A stretch of 64,000 nucleotides of DNA from Nonomuraea candida. Lineage in GTDB: Bacteria; Actinomycetota; Actinomycetes; Streptosporangiales; Streptosporangiaceae. Every line of letters starts with the position of its first letter. Within the stretch, counting starts at the first letter, position 1. The notes under the pieces were generated by a model that saw only the letters and a list, made by a program, of their open reading frames with translations, had not been told where the DNA came from and ran no database searches. Position numbers and translations under genes: made by a program. The stretch spans positions 164,203-228,202 of the forward strand of contig NZ_JOAG01000006.1 in NCBI RefSeq assembly GCF_000725485.1. The letters are read 5' to 3'. Positions 41,701-49,490 of this stretch are shown here, in pieces.

Positions 41701-42271
41701 TGACCCGGACCTTCTCGGCCGCGATCTCCTTGAGCCGGGTCTGAGCGCGTGCGACGCCCTGGTCTAGCTCGTCGGCCACATGGGCGAAGTCCTTGCCGAG
41801 CTTGTTCGTCCAGGCGGTGACCTGGCCGACGTTCTTCTCATCGACGTGGACGGACAGGACGACCTTGCGGTCCTCCGACATGGCCTCCAGGCGGACCTTG
41901 GCCGTCTTGTCATCGAGGGAGACCCGGACGTGCTTGACGGTGTCCTTGTCCAGCTCGTTGAGGCGGCGTACCGCCTCGTTGCCGACGAATCGGAGCTGGA
42001 TCTTGGTGGTGCGGTCCTTGGCGGCCTTGTCGATCTGCGCCTGGGCCTTGGCGGCATCGGCCTTGACCTTGATGTCGGTCGAGTGCTTGCCGGAGGTGAG
42101 CTTCTTGAGCTTGGCCTCGAACGCCTTGGTGTCAGCCTCGACCTTGATGTCGATCTTCTCGTTGCCCCACTTGGCCAGCAGGGCTTCGAGCCTCTTCTCG
42201 AACTGTGAGGTGTCGGGAACGACGCGGACTCCGACGCGCCCGACTTCCTTGCGCGCGGGGCTTCCCGCCAT
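38786..42271 (-). CDS. Tape measure protein
   Basis: 1161 aa, by far the longest late gene. Residues 1-270 are repeated charged helices (KLKIEADDAVAKAKLERLER); about 305-380 are hydrophobic and Ala-rich (ASAVVLTTVVAVLGSIVVAA); the rest is helical with SMRELNSRLQEGTPLY and repeated short ITSQVPGIVTSFQQLPTQMT-like units. It sets tail length and helps DNA ejection. It lies downstream of the frameshifted chaperone pair. Confidence 0.92.
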   Translation of the reverse strand: MAGSPARKEVGRVGVRVVPDTSQFEKRLEALLAKWGNEKIDIKVEADTKAFEAKLKKLTSGKHSTDIKVKADAAKAQAQIDKAAKDRTTKIQLRFVGNEAVRRLNELDKDTVKHVRVSLDDKTAKVRLEAMSEDRKVVLSVHVDEKNVGQVTAWTNKLGKDFAHVADELDQGVARAQTRLKEIAAEKVRVKVEADTAQTEAQIKKMQLLAAERLKLKIEADDAVAKAKLERLERTRHAKIKVDVDQSAMSRVSQVVGRVLAGVSSAIGGLVSNLGAMGAAAGSAFGGLSRAANSAGSSAGNAQTALLGVVTAIASVGASAVVLTTVVAVLGSIVVAAVAAAAAIASLLVGVAALAVVPIAFAAIAGMISAHNEKLRAEFERLKETLTSTLGKVAKPMIDALASSMRELNSRLQEGTPLYDALSTAFQRSSTALRPLTQGVLDFAQNALTGLNSALQNLNKNGFFEGIKTGLGTLGTAFGNFFKELSKWGPAFSTGFQSIANAANLLAPSIARLMGAFASIAPGVVSSLASGLKTLFDAFSDNKDVYGRAAQAFADALRDMAPGIEKAAAAFAKMAPDILSATADAFNSFADVISDPDVVAGLTKLGETMIDVTGQIAEEAAKTTSAVGEEIEIWGQQWGIFTDVFKESASVSVEHLKGLVDQADSTKEAAHNLQQQLNISWNEIVSSTDEAANKVWDSWGQGIDKLDETTQAGMINVQTTLRDRFGEMMETVNYSGGQLDATWKSNMQKLIAETRASGAPMSESMANNMQAILDVLDSGGAKNVEQVKAMLKGMEDQVQAAQIAELMGIKLDETKAQVDTKGKVVQDAFKAAMDQLPQMIREAKTPEEMRTKLDQMTSIVGEKAPAMTQAFKSLGEGMGKGLVDADVASSVNTMMTGIQTAITSQVPGIVTSFQQLPTQMTSALTSGGSALSTAATQQMTNVKTAIDTGVTASSTAFKKLPEQMSAGVRAMKVDSEIKTKMNTVKTSIDTTVTSSVTKFKQLSTAAQSAGKLGNMASSVQSQMNSAKSAVSSAVSSMVANLQKVAKTWTVTVAVKTTGSVPSAASLGIPASASASSPASSVGPMGAEPLAVARALESTTAAATAAEGIAGYARALANRREEEQSGGTKVSKVYNISITAAPNVPTEQQLRKQLSYADALYE

Positions 42272-42289
42272 ATGGGTCCTCCATCCGCC

Positions 42290-43065
42290 CTAAGGGCGAG
42301 GAGGCGGAAGGGGGATCTTCGAGCCAGGCCCGATCTGCGGCGCAGGGGCGTCCTCGCCCCTTAGCCGGGCCAGCAGTGGGTTGGGCTTGTCTGGCTTCTT
42401 CACCGGCTCGACGCCGGGGCGTGGATAGGCCGGGAAGGGTGTGATCTTCTTCGGCTGGTCGCTCTTGGAGAGGGCGAAGAAGTAGGTCAGCGTGTTGATG
42501 GCGTCGTAGAGGTCGGCCATCAGGTAGGCGTGACGGTCCCAGCCGGTGTACTCAAGGCCACCGCGGATTGCCGTCACGTAGGCCGAGTCCATGGGGAGCT
42601 GCCTGATGAGCGCCAGAGCCAGCTTCGAGGAGAGCCGGCCGCGCACGACGTCCCGCAGGTCCAGTTGGTAGAACCTGAAGAAGTCGGCGGCCAGCTCGTC
42701 GCCGTGGCTGTCGATCAGCTCGATCAGGCTGAGGCTTCCCCCGTGTCAGCCGCCTGCATCCAGGTCTCGAAGACGCGGGCGCGGAGCTGCGGCGGGAGGT
42801 CGCCCAGCGAGTCCTTCAGCGACTTCTTCTTGTCGGCGGCGGCGATCATGATGGCGTCCATGGCGTCGATGCGGCCGAAGGTGTCCACCTTGTCGTCGCC
42901 AATCACCTTGAGCTGGACCTGTACGACCTTCAGCTCGTCCTTGGACAGCAGCAGGACGGGGCGCAGGATGACGACCTCACCGTCCTTGGCGTGGAACTCA
43001 AGGCCCTTCTCGATCTTCTCGCGCTCGACGTCGGCCAGCAGGTCTTCGTACTTCAGAACAGCCAC
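42290..43065 (-). CDS. Tail assembly chaperone, -1 frameshift fusion (gpGT-like)
   Basis: The upstream chaperone frame ends at 42724, but a second frame continues in register after a -1 shift at GGGGGAA (42742 to 42736), reading SLIELIDSHGDELAADFFRF and ending at 42290 with a Pro-rich tail. This long/short pair just before the tape measure is the conserved lambda gpG/gpGT arrangement. The exact slip site is inferred. Confidence 0.75.
42724..43065 (-). CDS. Tail assembly chaperone, short form (gpG-like)
   Basis: 113 aa, GTG with GAAGGAG upstream. Helical and charged (YEDLLADVEREKIEKGLEF, KKKSLKDSLGDLPPQLRARV). Its normal stop makes the short form; frameshifting near the 3' end makes the long form. 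Confidence 0.8.
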   Translation of the reverse strand: MAVLKYEDLLADVEREKIEKGLEFHAKDGEVVILRPVLLLSKDELKVVQVQLKVIGDDKVDTFGRIDAMDAIMIAAADKKKSLKDSLGDLPPQLRARVFETWMQAADTGEASA

Positions 43066-43104
43066 GGGGGCACTCCTTCAGGGGTGGGAATGTGGGAATG
43101 GAAA

Positions 43105-43145
43105 GCCCCGCTGAACGCGCCATTCCCGAGCACGCTCAGCGGGGC
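43105..43145. terminator. GC hairpin between tail tube and chaperone genes
   Basis: GCCCCGCTGA / TCAGCGGGGC with a 21-base loop; on the - strand followed by TTTCC. Confidence 0.65.
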
Positions 43146-43150
43146 AGTCA

Positions 43151-43167
43151 GTTACCAACTTCCAGTA
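43151..43167 (-). promoter_or_regulatory. Start-associated repeat, copy 7 (- strand)
   Basis: Perfect complement of TACTGGAAGTTGGTAAC, 20 bases after the tail-tube stop and about 85 bases before the chaperone start, so it is not at its usual distance from a start codon. Confidence 0.75.
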
Positions 43168-43186
43168 AGTTGGCAAGCGAAAAGGA

Positions 43187-44038
43187 TCAGGCGGTCTGGT
43201 CGATCGTGAAGTTCTGGCCGGCGCTCTCGCCGAAGTTGGTCTCCACGCGGACCTGAACGGCCAGGTCGCCGGTCTCGACCGGAGTGGGGACCCGGACGGT
43301 GGCCTGCGTGCCGGTCGGGGTCGTGGTGACCTCCGTGCCTTCGTAAACACCAAACCAGACGGTCAGCGGCGCGGTGAGGTTCGTGCCGTTCAGGGTGATC
43401 ACCGTGCCGGGCGCGGCCGAGATCGGGGTGACGCTGGTCAGGGTGGGCGGGTTGATCGCCACAGCCTTGCCCCACATCACCGGGGAGATCTCGCCCAGAC
43501 CGCTCTGGCCACCGAGGATGGTCGCCTTCACGGGCATCTCCGACAGGGCGGCCGGGTCGTAGGCGACGCCTTCAGCGCCGATCAGGGAGACCCGCTCGTA
43601 GTACTCCACGACATGCCGGTCACCATCGACGGCGACGATCAGCATGGCCTTGGTGGTCGCGGCCGGGACGGACGGGATGACGAACGAGCCGTCCGGGGAG
43701 ACCGTGCCACCGCCGTAGTAGAGCTTGTAGGTCTCGATCGTGAAGTCCGCCAGGGCGAGCGTCACGGTGTAGATCTTCGGCGGGGTGGTGGTGCGCAGCG
43801 CCGGGTTCTGCCAGGTGCCCAGCACCTCGGCCTCGTCGCCCTCGCTCTCGTGCGAGATGCCGTTCTCCAGCGAGGTGTTGCCGATGCTCGCCCAGGAGAT
43901 GCCCACGGACTCGCGCAGGGTGCGCAGGTTGCGGATGTCCAGGGGCAGCGTCGGCTTGGGCGTGCCCTCGGGCGCGACGAACACATAGCCAGTCGCCGGG
44001 ACGAGAACCGGGTCCTTGGTCAGGTAGGTGGGTGCCAT
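43187..44038 (-). CDS. Major tail (tube) protein with C-terminal IPT/TIG domain
   Basis: 283 aa from ATG 44038. The N-terminal tube domain reads KDPVLVPATGYVFVAPEGT, SWASIGNTSLENG and KIYTVTLALADFTIETYKL. The last 85 residues (PPTLTSVTPISAAPGTVITL, NGTNLTAPLTVWFG, VRVPTPVETGDLAVQV) are an IPT/TIG immunoglobulin-like domain that would decorate the tail tube. The TTG at 44053 lies inside the start-associated repeat and is less likely. Confidence 0.85.
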   Translation of the reverse strand: MAPTYLTKDPVLVPATGYVFVAPEGTPKPTLPLDIRNLRTLRESVGISWASIGNTSLENGISHESEGDEAEVLGTWQNPALRTTTPPKIYTVTLALADFTIETYKLYYGGGTVSPDGSFVIPSVPAATTKAMLIVAVDGDRHVVEYYERVSLIGAEGVAYDPAALSEMPVKATILGGQSGLGEISPVMWGKAVAINPPTLTSVTPISAAPGTVITLNGTNLTAPLTVWFGVYEGTEVTTTPTGTQATVRVPTPVETGDLAVQVRVETNFGESAGQNFTIDQTA

Positions 44039-44046
44039 GAAGGTAA

Positions 44047-44063
44047 TTACCAACTTCCAGTAT
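44047..44063 (-). promoter_or_regulatory. Start-associated repeat, copy 8 (- strand)
   Basis: Complement reads TACTGGAAGTTGGTAAT, 8 bases before ATG 44038 of the major tail gene. ACTTCTTTCT (complement of 44088-44097) lies just upstream of it. Confidence 0.75.
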
Positions 44064-44101
44064 GTGGGCAGGAGAGGGGAGGAAGAAGAAAGAAGTGGGG
44101 G

Positions 44102-44542
44102 TTAGCGCAGGGCCCTGACCGAGATCTGGTAGGTGCCTTGGAACATCCAGGTGTCGCCGTGCTTGGACGTCAGTCCGTCGTAGATCAGCGAGGGGGCGTT
44201 GACCTCGCGGAAGCCGAACAGGTAGCCGCCGCCTTCAGGGGTCTCGTAGCGGAAGCTGTTGCGGCTGGCCTGCGAGATGGCGGCGTTGGCCCGGCGAGCC
44301 AGCTCCGAGGCCGCTCCCCGTGCGGGGGCGAACGCCTCGATCTCGAAGTAGCAGACCGCGTACAGGTGCGGATGCCGGGAAGCTCCGCCGCCCGTGGCGC
44401 GCACTACGAGGAAGGACTGCTTGTCCCAGTCGGGCGGTGCCTGCGGGTAGATCCGGGGGCGGCCGGCCACCACCAGATCCGGCATGCTCTGCACGAGCGC
44501 CGCGATGATGACCTTCTCAGGATCGGGGATCAAGGTCACCAC
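44102..44542 (-). CDS. Tail terminator-like protein
   Basis: 146 aa. PDPEKVIIAALVQSMPDLVV followed by YPQAPPDWDKQSFLVVRATGG and WMFQGTYQISVRALR is the usual pattern of siphophage tail terminators, which cap the tube. The start overlaps the stop of the protease-like gene. Confidence 0.7.
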   Translation of the reverse strand: MVTLIPDPEKVIIAALVQSMPDLVVAGRPRIYPQAPPDWDKQSFLVVRATGGGASRHPHLYAVCYFEIEAFAPARGAASELARRANAAISQASRNSFRYETPEGGGYLFGFREVNAPSLIYDGLTSKHGDTWMFQGTYQISVRALR

Positions 44543-45141
44543 CTCTCCGGGGTCTCAGGGAAGATCGGCAGGACGACGTCGCCGCCGAGCCACAGGGCGT
44601 GGGCGAAGTCGCGGTAGGTCATGCGGAAGAACCCGCCGTCCCCGAAGTCGGGGCCGCGCGAGTTGGCGAAGACGAACCGCTGCTGGTCCGGCTCCCAGCC
44701 GACAAGGACGATCTCGTGGCCGCCCATGTGCTCCCCGGTGAAGGGGACCAGGGCGTCAGCTCGCGGGTCTTCGCAGGCGGTGTACCAGGGGATGCCGATC
44801 AGGCAGGGCCCGTAGTGGAGTGCCGCTATGGCCCCGGTGATCGAGCGGGTGTGCCAGTAGCCGTTGATGTAGCCGAGCCGCATCGCGGCCTTGGACACAC
44901 CGACGCCTGACGAGCCGGTGTCCTTGCTCGGGTACTCGCCGGGGAACTCATCCAGCTTGGTCGCCAGCTCATACAGCTCAAGCGCCAGCTCCTCGGTGAT
45001 GTCCGAGCGGCCAGTACGACCCAGGCCGTCCGTGCCGAGCACACCGGCCATCGCGTGACCGGTGCAGGAGCCGATCGAGCCCTGGTTGAAGATGGGCGCC
45101 CTTCGCTGCCAGCGGACGGGCGTCTTGAAGGGGTCGCTCAC
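44536..45141 (-). CDS. Papain-like (C1 family) cysteine protease in the head-tail module
   Basis: 201 aa. NQGSIGSCTGHAMAGVLG supplies the oxyanion Gln and catalytic Cys; MGGHEIVLVGWEP the catalytic His; FANSRGPDFGDGGFFRM the Asn and the final strand of the papain fold. All three catalytic positions are in the right order and spacing. It has no signal peptide. It is set between connector and tail-terminator genes, so it may process a virion protein or be packaged. Such an enzyme is not a standard connector. Confidence 0.78.
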   Translation of the reverse strand: MSDPFKTPVRWQRRAPIFNQGSIGSCTGHAMAGVLGTDGLGRTGRSDITEELALELYELATKLDEFPGEYPSKDTGSSGVGVSKAAMRLGYINGYWHTRSITGAIAALHYGPCLIGIPWYTACEDPRADALVPFTGEHMGGHEIVLVGWEPDQQRFVFANSRGPDFGDGGFFRMTYRDFAHALWLGGDVVLPIFPETPERW

Positions 45142-45431
45142 AGCCCGCCCATCGCTTGCTCGATGACGTGGCTGCCGGGGATGTCACGGTCGGCCCACAG
45201 GTTGTGGTGGCCGAAGTTGTAGGGGATCGCGCCCTCGTCGCTCATGCCGAAGAAGGCGTCCTTCGACCCCACGGCTTCGGCGCTGACACTGGCGGCCATC
45301 GCACCCGTGCGGGTGTTGATCTCTGCCTTCAGCAGGGCCGCGCCCCGGTGGGCGGTGGCGATGACTTCGGCGTGGACGCCGGGAAGGCCGGCCACGATCT
45401 CGTTGGTTCGCGGGTTGACCCAGTAGCTCAC
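45138..45431 (-). CDS. Head-tail connector / neck protein
   Basis: 97 aa; GTGA overlap with the upstream gene. Reads SYWVNPRTNEIVAGLPGVHA, then AHRGAALLKAEINTRTGAM and ending HVIEQAMGGL. The size and position match the small HK97 gp10-like or DUF5403 neck proteins of actinophages. Confidence 0.65.
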   Translation of the reverse strand: MSYWVNPRTNEIVAGLPGVHAEVIATAHRGAALLKAEINTRTGAMAASVSAEAVGSKDAFFGMSDEGAIPYNFGHHNLWADRDIPGSHVIEQAMGGL

Positions 45432-45796
45432 CGGGCATCGCCCTTCAGCTCGCACAGTGCCGAGACGAAGTCCACGCGCCTGGTGCGCCAGCGGCGGGGG
45501 TGGTCCACCACGGTCCACATCTGGCCTTGGGCCTCGACGCGGGACCACTCGCCGAAGTCCTTCAGCGCCTTGGTCATCTTGACCACGACCGTGACGCGGG
45601 CGGTGTCGGCCCATCCCTGCTGGGCGGCGCGCGTGTTGGCGGCCCAGCCGGCACCTGCGAAACCGGTCGGCAGAACGAACGCCTGGACCTCGACGTACTT
45701 GCTTCCAGCGGTGGCGTACCGGCCGCCGCCGTAGCCGTCGTCAACCCAGATCGTCTCGTAGACGCGGATGGTCTCCGGGGCCTTGTCCAGGATCAC
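45428..45796 (-). CDS. Head closure / head-tail adaptor protein
   Basis: 122 aa; GTGA overlap. Beta-barrel-like (ETIRVYETIWVDDGYGGGRY, RVTVVVKMTKALKDFGEWSR, DFVSALCELKGDAR), typical of the SPP1 gp16-type stopper. Placed directly after the gp6-like connector. Confidence 0.7.
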   Translation of the reverse strand: MILDKAPETIRVYETIWVDDGYGGGRYATAGSKYVEVQAFVLPTGFAGAGWAANTRAAQQGWADTARVTVVVKMTKALKDFGEWSRVEAQGQMWTVVDHPRRWRTRRVDFVSALCELKGDAR

Positions 45797-46176
45797 GCCG
45801 TACCCCCCGAGTTCGGGTCAGGTATCCAGCGGGAGACGAGCTGGATGGAGCCCAGTCCGGACTTCCAGCGGAAGGGACGCAGCGCGTCCTTGGCGTCCCG
45901 GCTCAGCACGACCACCGCGCCCCCGTAGGCGTAGCTCGTGGCCAGGTCACCGATGCGGTCGGAGGCCACTCCAGGGTCGGTGTTGAGGTAGCGCATCACC
46001 TCAAGGCAGGCGACCGCCTTGACGGCGGCCGGTGGAGCGGCGGTGGTGTAGGTGCGGCCAAGGTAGGTCTCGACCAGGCCCGTCACGTCAGCGATGAAGG
46101 ACTCGACCTGGACCAGCCGCTCGTCCTCGTAGATCTGCCCGGTGCGAGCCTCGATGTCGGCGACCGTCATCAGCAT
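45793..46176 (-). CDS. Head-tail connector (gp6/gp15-like)
   Basis: 127 aa from ATG 46176 with GGAG 5 bases upstream. Helical bundle: TVADIEARTGQIYEDERLVQ, VESFIADVTGLVETYLGR, VKAVACLEVMRYLNTDPG. This is the usual first connector after the capsid gene. Confidence 0.78.
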   Translation of the reverse strand: MLMTVADIEARTGQIYEDERLVQVESFIADVTGLVETYLGRTYTTAAPPAAVKAVACLEVMRYLNTDPGVASDRIGDLATSYAYGGAVVVLSRDAKDALRPFRWKSGLGSIQLVSRWIPDPNSGGTA

Positions 46177-46200
46177 GGGCGCTCCAATCGAGCAAGGGAG

Positions 46201-46228
46201 AACCCCCGGCGTCATCACGCCGGGGGTT
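46201..46228. terminator. Perfect GC hairpin after the capsid gene
   Basis: AACCCCCGGCG / CGCCGGGGGTT with a 6-base loop, between capsid and connector genes. On the - strand CTCCC follows. Confidence 0.7.
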
Positions 46229-46242
46229 CAGCGAGCGGAGGA

Positions 46243-47262
46243 TCAGGCGCCGGCCTTGGGCAGGCCCACGACGAGCTGGTGGGGGGCAATGACCTTGGCG
46301 TCGTAGTGCATGCGCGCCTTCACGGCGTCGGTGAACTTGGCCTCGGGCTTGTACGAGGCCATCTCGACGTGCGGGATGACGGCGGCGACCGCGCCGGCCG
46401 AACCGAGGATCATGTCCACGCCAGCCGCAGCGGAGTGCGAGCGCAGGAGCTGGGACGACTTGCCCTTGCGGGTGACACGCGGGCCGACGGTGTTGGAGAC
46501 GATGACCGGGACGCCCAGGATGGCCCCGATCGCGCCGGACGGCATGACCGCCTGGCCACCCCAGTGGCTGGCGTCGATGAACTCCTTGAGCTTCAAGATC
46601 TCGCTACGGATGGCCGAGCCGATGACGAGGAATCGGTCGCCCTCGGCGTTGGCGTCGTCCAGCAGCGCGACCATGTCAACGATCTGCTCGTAACGGGCGT
46701 TGGCCGTGGTGCCGCAGACGACGGACTCGACCAGGCCGTGCAGCGGCTCGGCCCTGCTGTCGCTGTTGGCGTCCTTGCCCAGACCCGAACCGGCGACGGT
46801 CTCCTGCGAGGCCAGCACGACGGCCTCGGCCACCAGGGCGTCCAGGGAGATGGCGGCCTGGCGGGCACGCTGGCGAACCAGCTCGGTCATCAGATCGATA
46901 CCGGACTTCGTCTGGAGCTGGTGGAGCGAGTCCACCTCGAAGTGGAAGGAGGAGCCCTTCGCGACCTGCATCTTGATGTACTCAAGCTCGGCCCGGTCAG
47001 CCGCGCCGATCGTGCCGTAGGCGCGGACGTTGCCCTTGTCCTCGACGGTCTGGACGAAGTGCGGGATTCTGACGACGTCCCCCTCGCGACGGAACTCGCC
47101 CTCGTACGTGTTCGTAGCCAGCAGCGAGCCCAGGACAAGCTGGTCCTCCGTGTCCTGGAGGAACTGGGCGGACCACAGCTCGGGGATGAAGACGTTCTCG
47201 ACGCCGGTCGTCAGACGAGCGCCGCCGTCACGGTAGATGCCGTTGGTGAAGGTGGTGGCCAA
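46243..47262 (-). CDS. Major capsid protein
   Basis: 339 aa, TTG with AAGGAAA upstream. Reads FIPELWSAQFLQDTEDQLVL, EFRREGDVVRIPHFVQTVED, and a C-terminal half with GAIGAILGVPVIVSNTVGPR and ARMHYDAKVIAPHQLVVGLP, the pattern of HK97-fold coat proteins. It follows the scaffold gene. No protease-type delta domain is visible. Confidence 0.88.
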   Translation of the reverse strand: MATTFTNGIYRDGGARLTTGVENVFIPELWSAQFLQDTEDQLVLGSLLATNTYEGEFRREGDVVRIPHFVQTVEDKGNVRAYGTIGAADRAELEYIKMQVAKGSSFHFEVDSLHQLQTKSGIDLMTELVRQRARQAAISLDALVAEAVVLASQETVAGSGLGKDANSDSRAEPLHGLVESVVCGTTANARYEQIVDMVALLDDANAEGDRFLVIGSAIRSEILKLKEFIDASHWGGQAVMPSGAIGAILGVPVIVSNTVGPRVTRKGKSSQLLRSHSAAAGVDMILGSAGAVAAVIPHVEMASYKPEAKFTDAVKARMHYDAKVIAPHQLVVGLPKAGA

Positions 47263-47297
47263 GGCGGGATTTCCTTACTTGCTCAGGGCATGCGAAA

Positions 47298-47322
47298 GGC
47301 CCCCGGCGTCATGCCGAGGGCC
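47298..47322. terminator. GC hairpin between scaffold and capsid genes
   Basis: GGCCCCCGGC / GCCGAGGGCC; on the - strand followed by TTTCGC. Confidence 0.6.
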
Positions 47323-47348
47323 TCGGGCGGTGCGATGTAAAAGTGCTG

Positions 47349-47927
47349 TTAGATCTCGCCACGCATAAGCGCGTCCAGGCGGCCGTCCTTGCGGGCCTGG
47401 GCGATCTCGCGGGGAGACATGCGGTGAAGCGCCTCACGGCTGAGCTGGCCGGCAGCGCCGGAACCCTGCGGGCCAATGCCGAGGTTCTGGTCCCACTTCG
47501 GCTGCGACCACTTGGAGGCGAGAGCGGACACCCGCTCGTTGATGACCTCGGAGTTCGGCGAACCGTCCTCTCCGAGGAACTTGGAGACGTCGATCACGTC
47601 GAGCAGATCGTCCGCGTCGATCCCAGCCTTCGCGGCAGCGGCCTTGAACTCCGCTGCGGCCAGCTTGGAACCGACCTCACCCAGCACCGCCCGACGTGCG
47701 TTCTCGGCGGCCTCTGCGATGATCCGTTCCTGGTCGGCCTTGGCCCGTTCGGCGTCGCTCATACCGGCACGCTCGAAGTCCATGAGCTTGGCGTAGTTGC
47801 TCTTGGAGCGTTCCTCCCACTTGCGGGACTCGGTCTTGAGCTTCGCCTCAGCCTCTTCAAGCTGCGCGATGCGCGCCCGCAGCTCCTCGACAGACGGGGT
47901 GGCCTCGACGGTGGACTGCTCGTCCAT
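47349..47927 (-). CDS. Scaffolding protein
   Basis: 192 aa from ATG 47927 with GAGGAG upstream. The N-terminal two thirds are acidic coiled coil (VEELRARIAQLEEAEAKLKT, AERAKADQERIIAEAAENAR); the C terminus is basic (HRMSPREIAQARKDGRLDAL), the capsid-binding end. Order portal-scaffold-capsid is standard. Confidence 0.85.
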   Translation of the reverse strand: MDEQSTVEATPSVEELRARIAQLEEAEAKLKTESRKWEERSKSNYAKLMDFERAGMSDAERAKADQERIIAEAAENARRAVLGEVGSKLAAAEFKAAAAKAGIDADDLLDVIDVSKFLGEDGSPNSEVINERVSALASKWSQPKWDQNLGIGPQGSGAAGQLSREALHRMSPREIAQARKDGRLDALMRGEI

Positions 47928-47961
47928 GTATCTCCTCAATCCGTGCGGATGGCATAAGAAA

Positions 47962-47984
47962 GGCCCCACCCGTGCGGGCAGGGC
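47962..47984. terminator. GC hairpin between portal and scaffold genes
   Basis: GGCCCCACCCG / CGGGCAGGGCC; on the - strand followed by TTTCTTATG. Confidence 0.65.
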
Positions 47985-48003
47985 CGGTTACACGCGCCAG
48001 GGG

Positions 48004-49458
48004 TCAGGCAGCCTTCTGCTTGGCTCTCTGGCGCTCCACGCTCGCGTCCTTCGACGACGGCGAAGTCTTCGTGCTCCGCTGGCCGGGCTTGCTCGCCCCG
48101 GCAGCGGCCGGCATCTGTGGTGCGGCCTCGGCCATGGCCTTGGCCTGCTTGGTGGCGAACTCCAGCTCGCGCTTGCGCTGCTCCTCGATGAGGGTCACGT
48201 TGCGCTCGATCTCGACAGGCGTGAAGCCGTACTTCTCCTGGAGGACCTCGTCGGGGACGCCGATCTCCTTCAGCTTGATCAGCGAGTCAGCCAACGCGAC
48301 CTTGTTGCGGTGCTCGGGGTCGGCCCAGATGGTCTCGCAGTCGAAGGCGTCAGCTCGGGCGTCACCCTTCACGCGGAAGGCGAGCCTCATCGCGCTCTCC
48401 CAGGACTCGCCGAAGTGCAGCATGCGCTCGCGGGCCTTGGCGACGAGACCGGCTTCGGCAGCGGTGATGCTCTCGCCGGACGGTGCCTGGCCCCCGTTCA
48501 ACAAAAAGTAATGGAAGGGGACGCGGCTCTGGCTGGCCATGTGCTGGACCAGCATGTCGATCAGCTTGACGTAGTTGCCCAGGTCAGCGGGCTCGAACTG
48601 GCCCCACTTGGCTTCGGGGTTGTCGAGCGTCAGGATGCGGTCGATGTAGGCCCGCATCATGGCCCGGTGTTCCTCGTCCTCGTTCTCGAACGGCTCGATG
48701 CCTGCCAAGATCCGCTGTGGATAGGCGGCGAACTCACTGCCTGTGAGCGCGTCCATGCTGACCTTGTTGATGGCGTCAGCGATCGGGATGACGTTGGTGA
48801 TCTCGCTGAACGGGTCGAGCTTGAGCCTGGCCCGGTTGGTCAGCGGGACGACCGGGACGACGCCCAGCTTGTTGCGCACAGCCCTGGGAGCCAGCCAGCC
48901 CTGCTTGCCCCTGGTGGAGTTGAAGACCGTCTTGGCGGTCCACAGGGTGGCGAACTCGGTACCCCAGTCGTCGGTGTACTTCTTCAGCGCCGCCTCCAGC
49001 AGACGCCGGCTACCGGCCCGGTACTGGACCACCACCTCGTCCGCGGATTCGGGGACCACGAGCGGTTCGCCGTCCTCATCGCCCCACACGGTGATGAAGG
49101 CGGCACCCTGTACCAGCGCGTTGATGTGGGCCGCGTTGCTGTCGGCGTCCAGGAAGTTGCGCTGCCAGATCTTCTGGGCGTCCTTGTCGGCCTGGTCCTC
49201 GCCGAAGCGGAAGCCCTGGACCGACAGCCGCTCGGAGATGCTGTCCACGATCAACGGGATGAAGTTGTCACGCCAGCCGACGAAGGTCTCACCGAAGATC
49301 TCGCGGAACTTCTGCTGGGCGAAGGTGAGGCTGCTTCCCTGGACGTCGGCGTCGTAGTAGCTGGTGGGCTTGAGGATGCGTGCCCTCTGGATGGCGAGCT
49401 GGCCTTCGAGGTAGTTCATCCATTCGACCGGCGTTGTCGGCCGAGTGAGCGTTGCCAA
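48004..49458 (-). CDS. Portal protein
   Basis: 484 aa, TTG with AGGAGG upstream. SPP1 gp6-like features: PVEWMNYLEGQLAIQRARIL, NFIPLIVDSISERLSVQGFR, VVPLTNRARLKLDPFSEITN, SRVPFHYFLLNGGQAPSGES, and a basic, low-complexity C terminus. It forms the dodecameric DNA channel at the head vertex. Confidence 0.9.
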   Translation of the reverse strand: MATLTRPTTPVEWMNYLEGQLAIQRARILKPTSYYDADVQGSSLTFAQQKFREIFGETFVGWRDNFIPLIVDSISERLSVQGFRFGEDQADKDAQKIWQRNFLDADSNAAHINALVQGAAFITVWGDEDGEPLVVPESADEVVVQYRAGSRRLLEAALKKYTDDWGTEFATLWTAKTVFNSTRGKQGWLAPRAVRNKLGVVPVVPLTNRARLKLDPFSEITNVIPIADAINKVSMDALTGSEFAAYPQRILAGIEPFENEDEEHRAMMRAYIDRILTLDNPEAKWGQFEPADLGNYVKLIDMLVQHMASQSRVPFHYFLLNGGQAPSGESITAAEAGLVAKARERMLHFGESWESAMRLAFRVKGDARADAFDCETIWADPEHRNKVALADSLIKLKEIGVPDEVLQEKYGFTPVEIERNVTLIEEQRKRELEFATKQAKAMAEAAPQMPAAAGASKPGQRSTKTSPSSKDASVERQRAKQKAA

Positions 49459-49490
49459 GGGCCAGTCCTCCTGGTTTCGGGCACAAAAAA

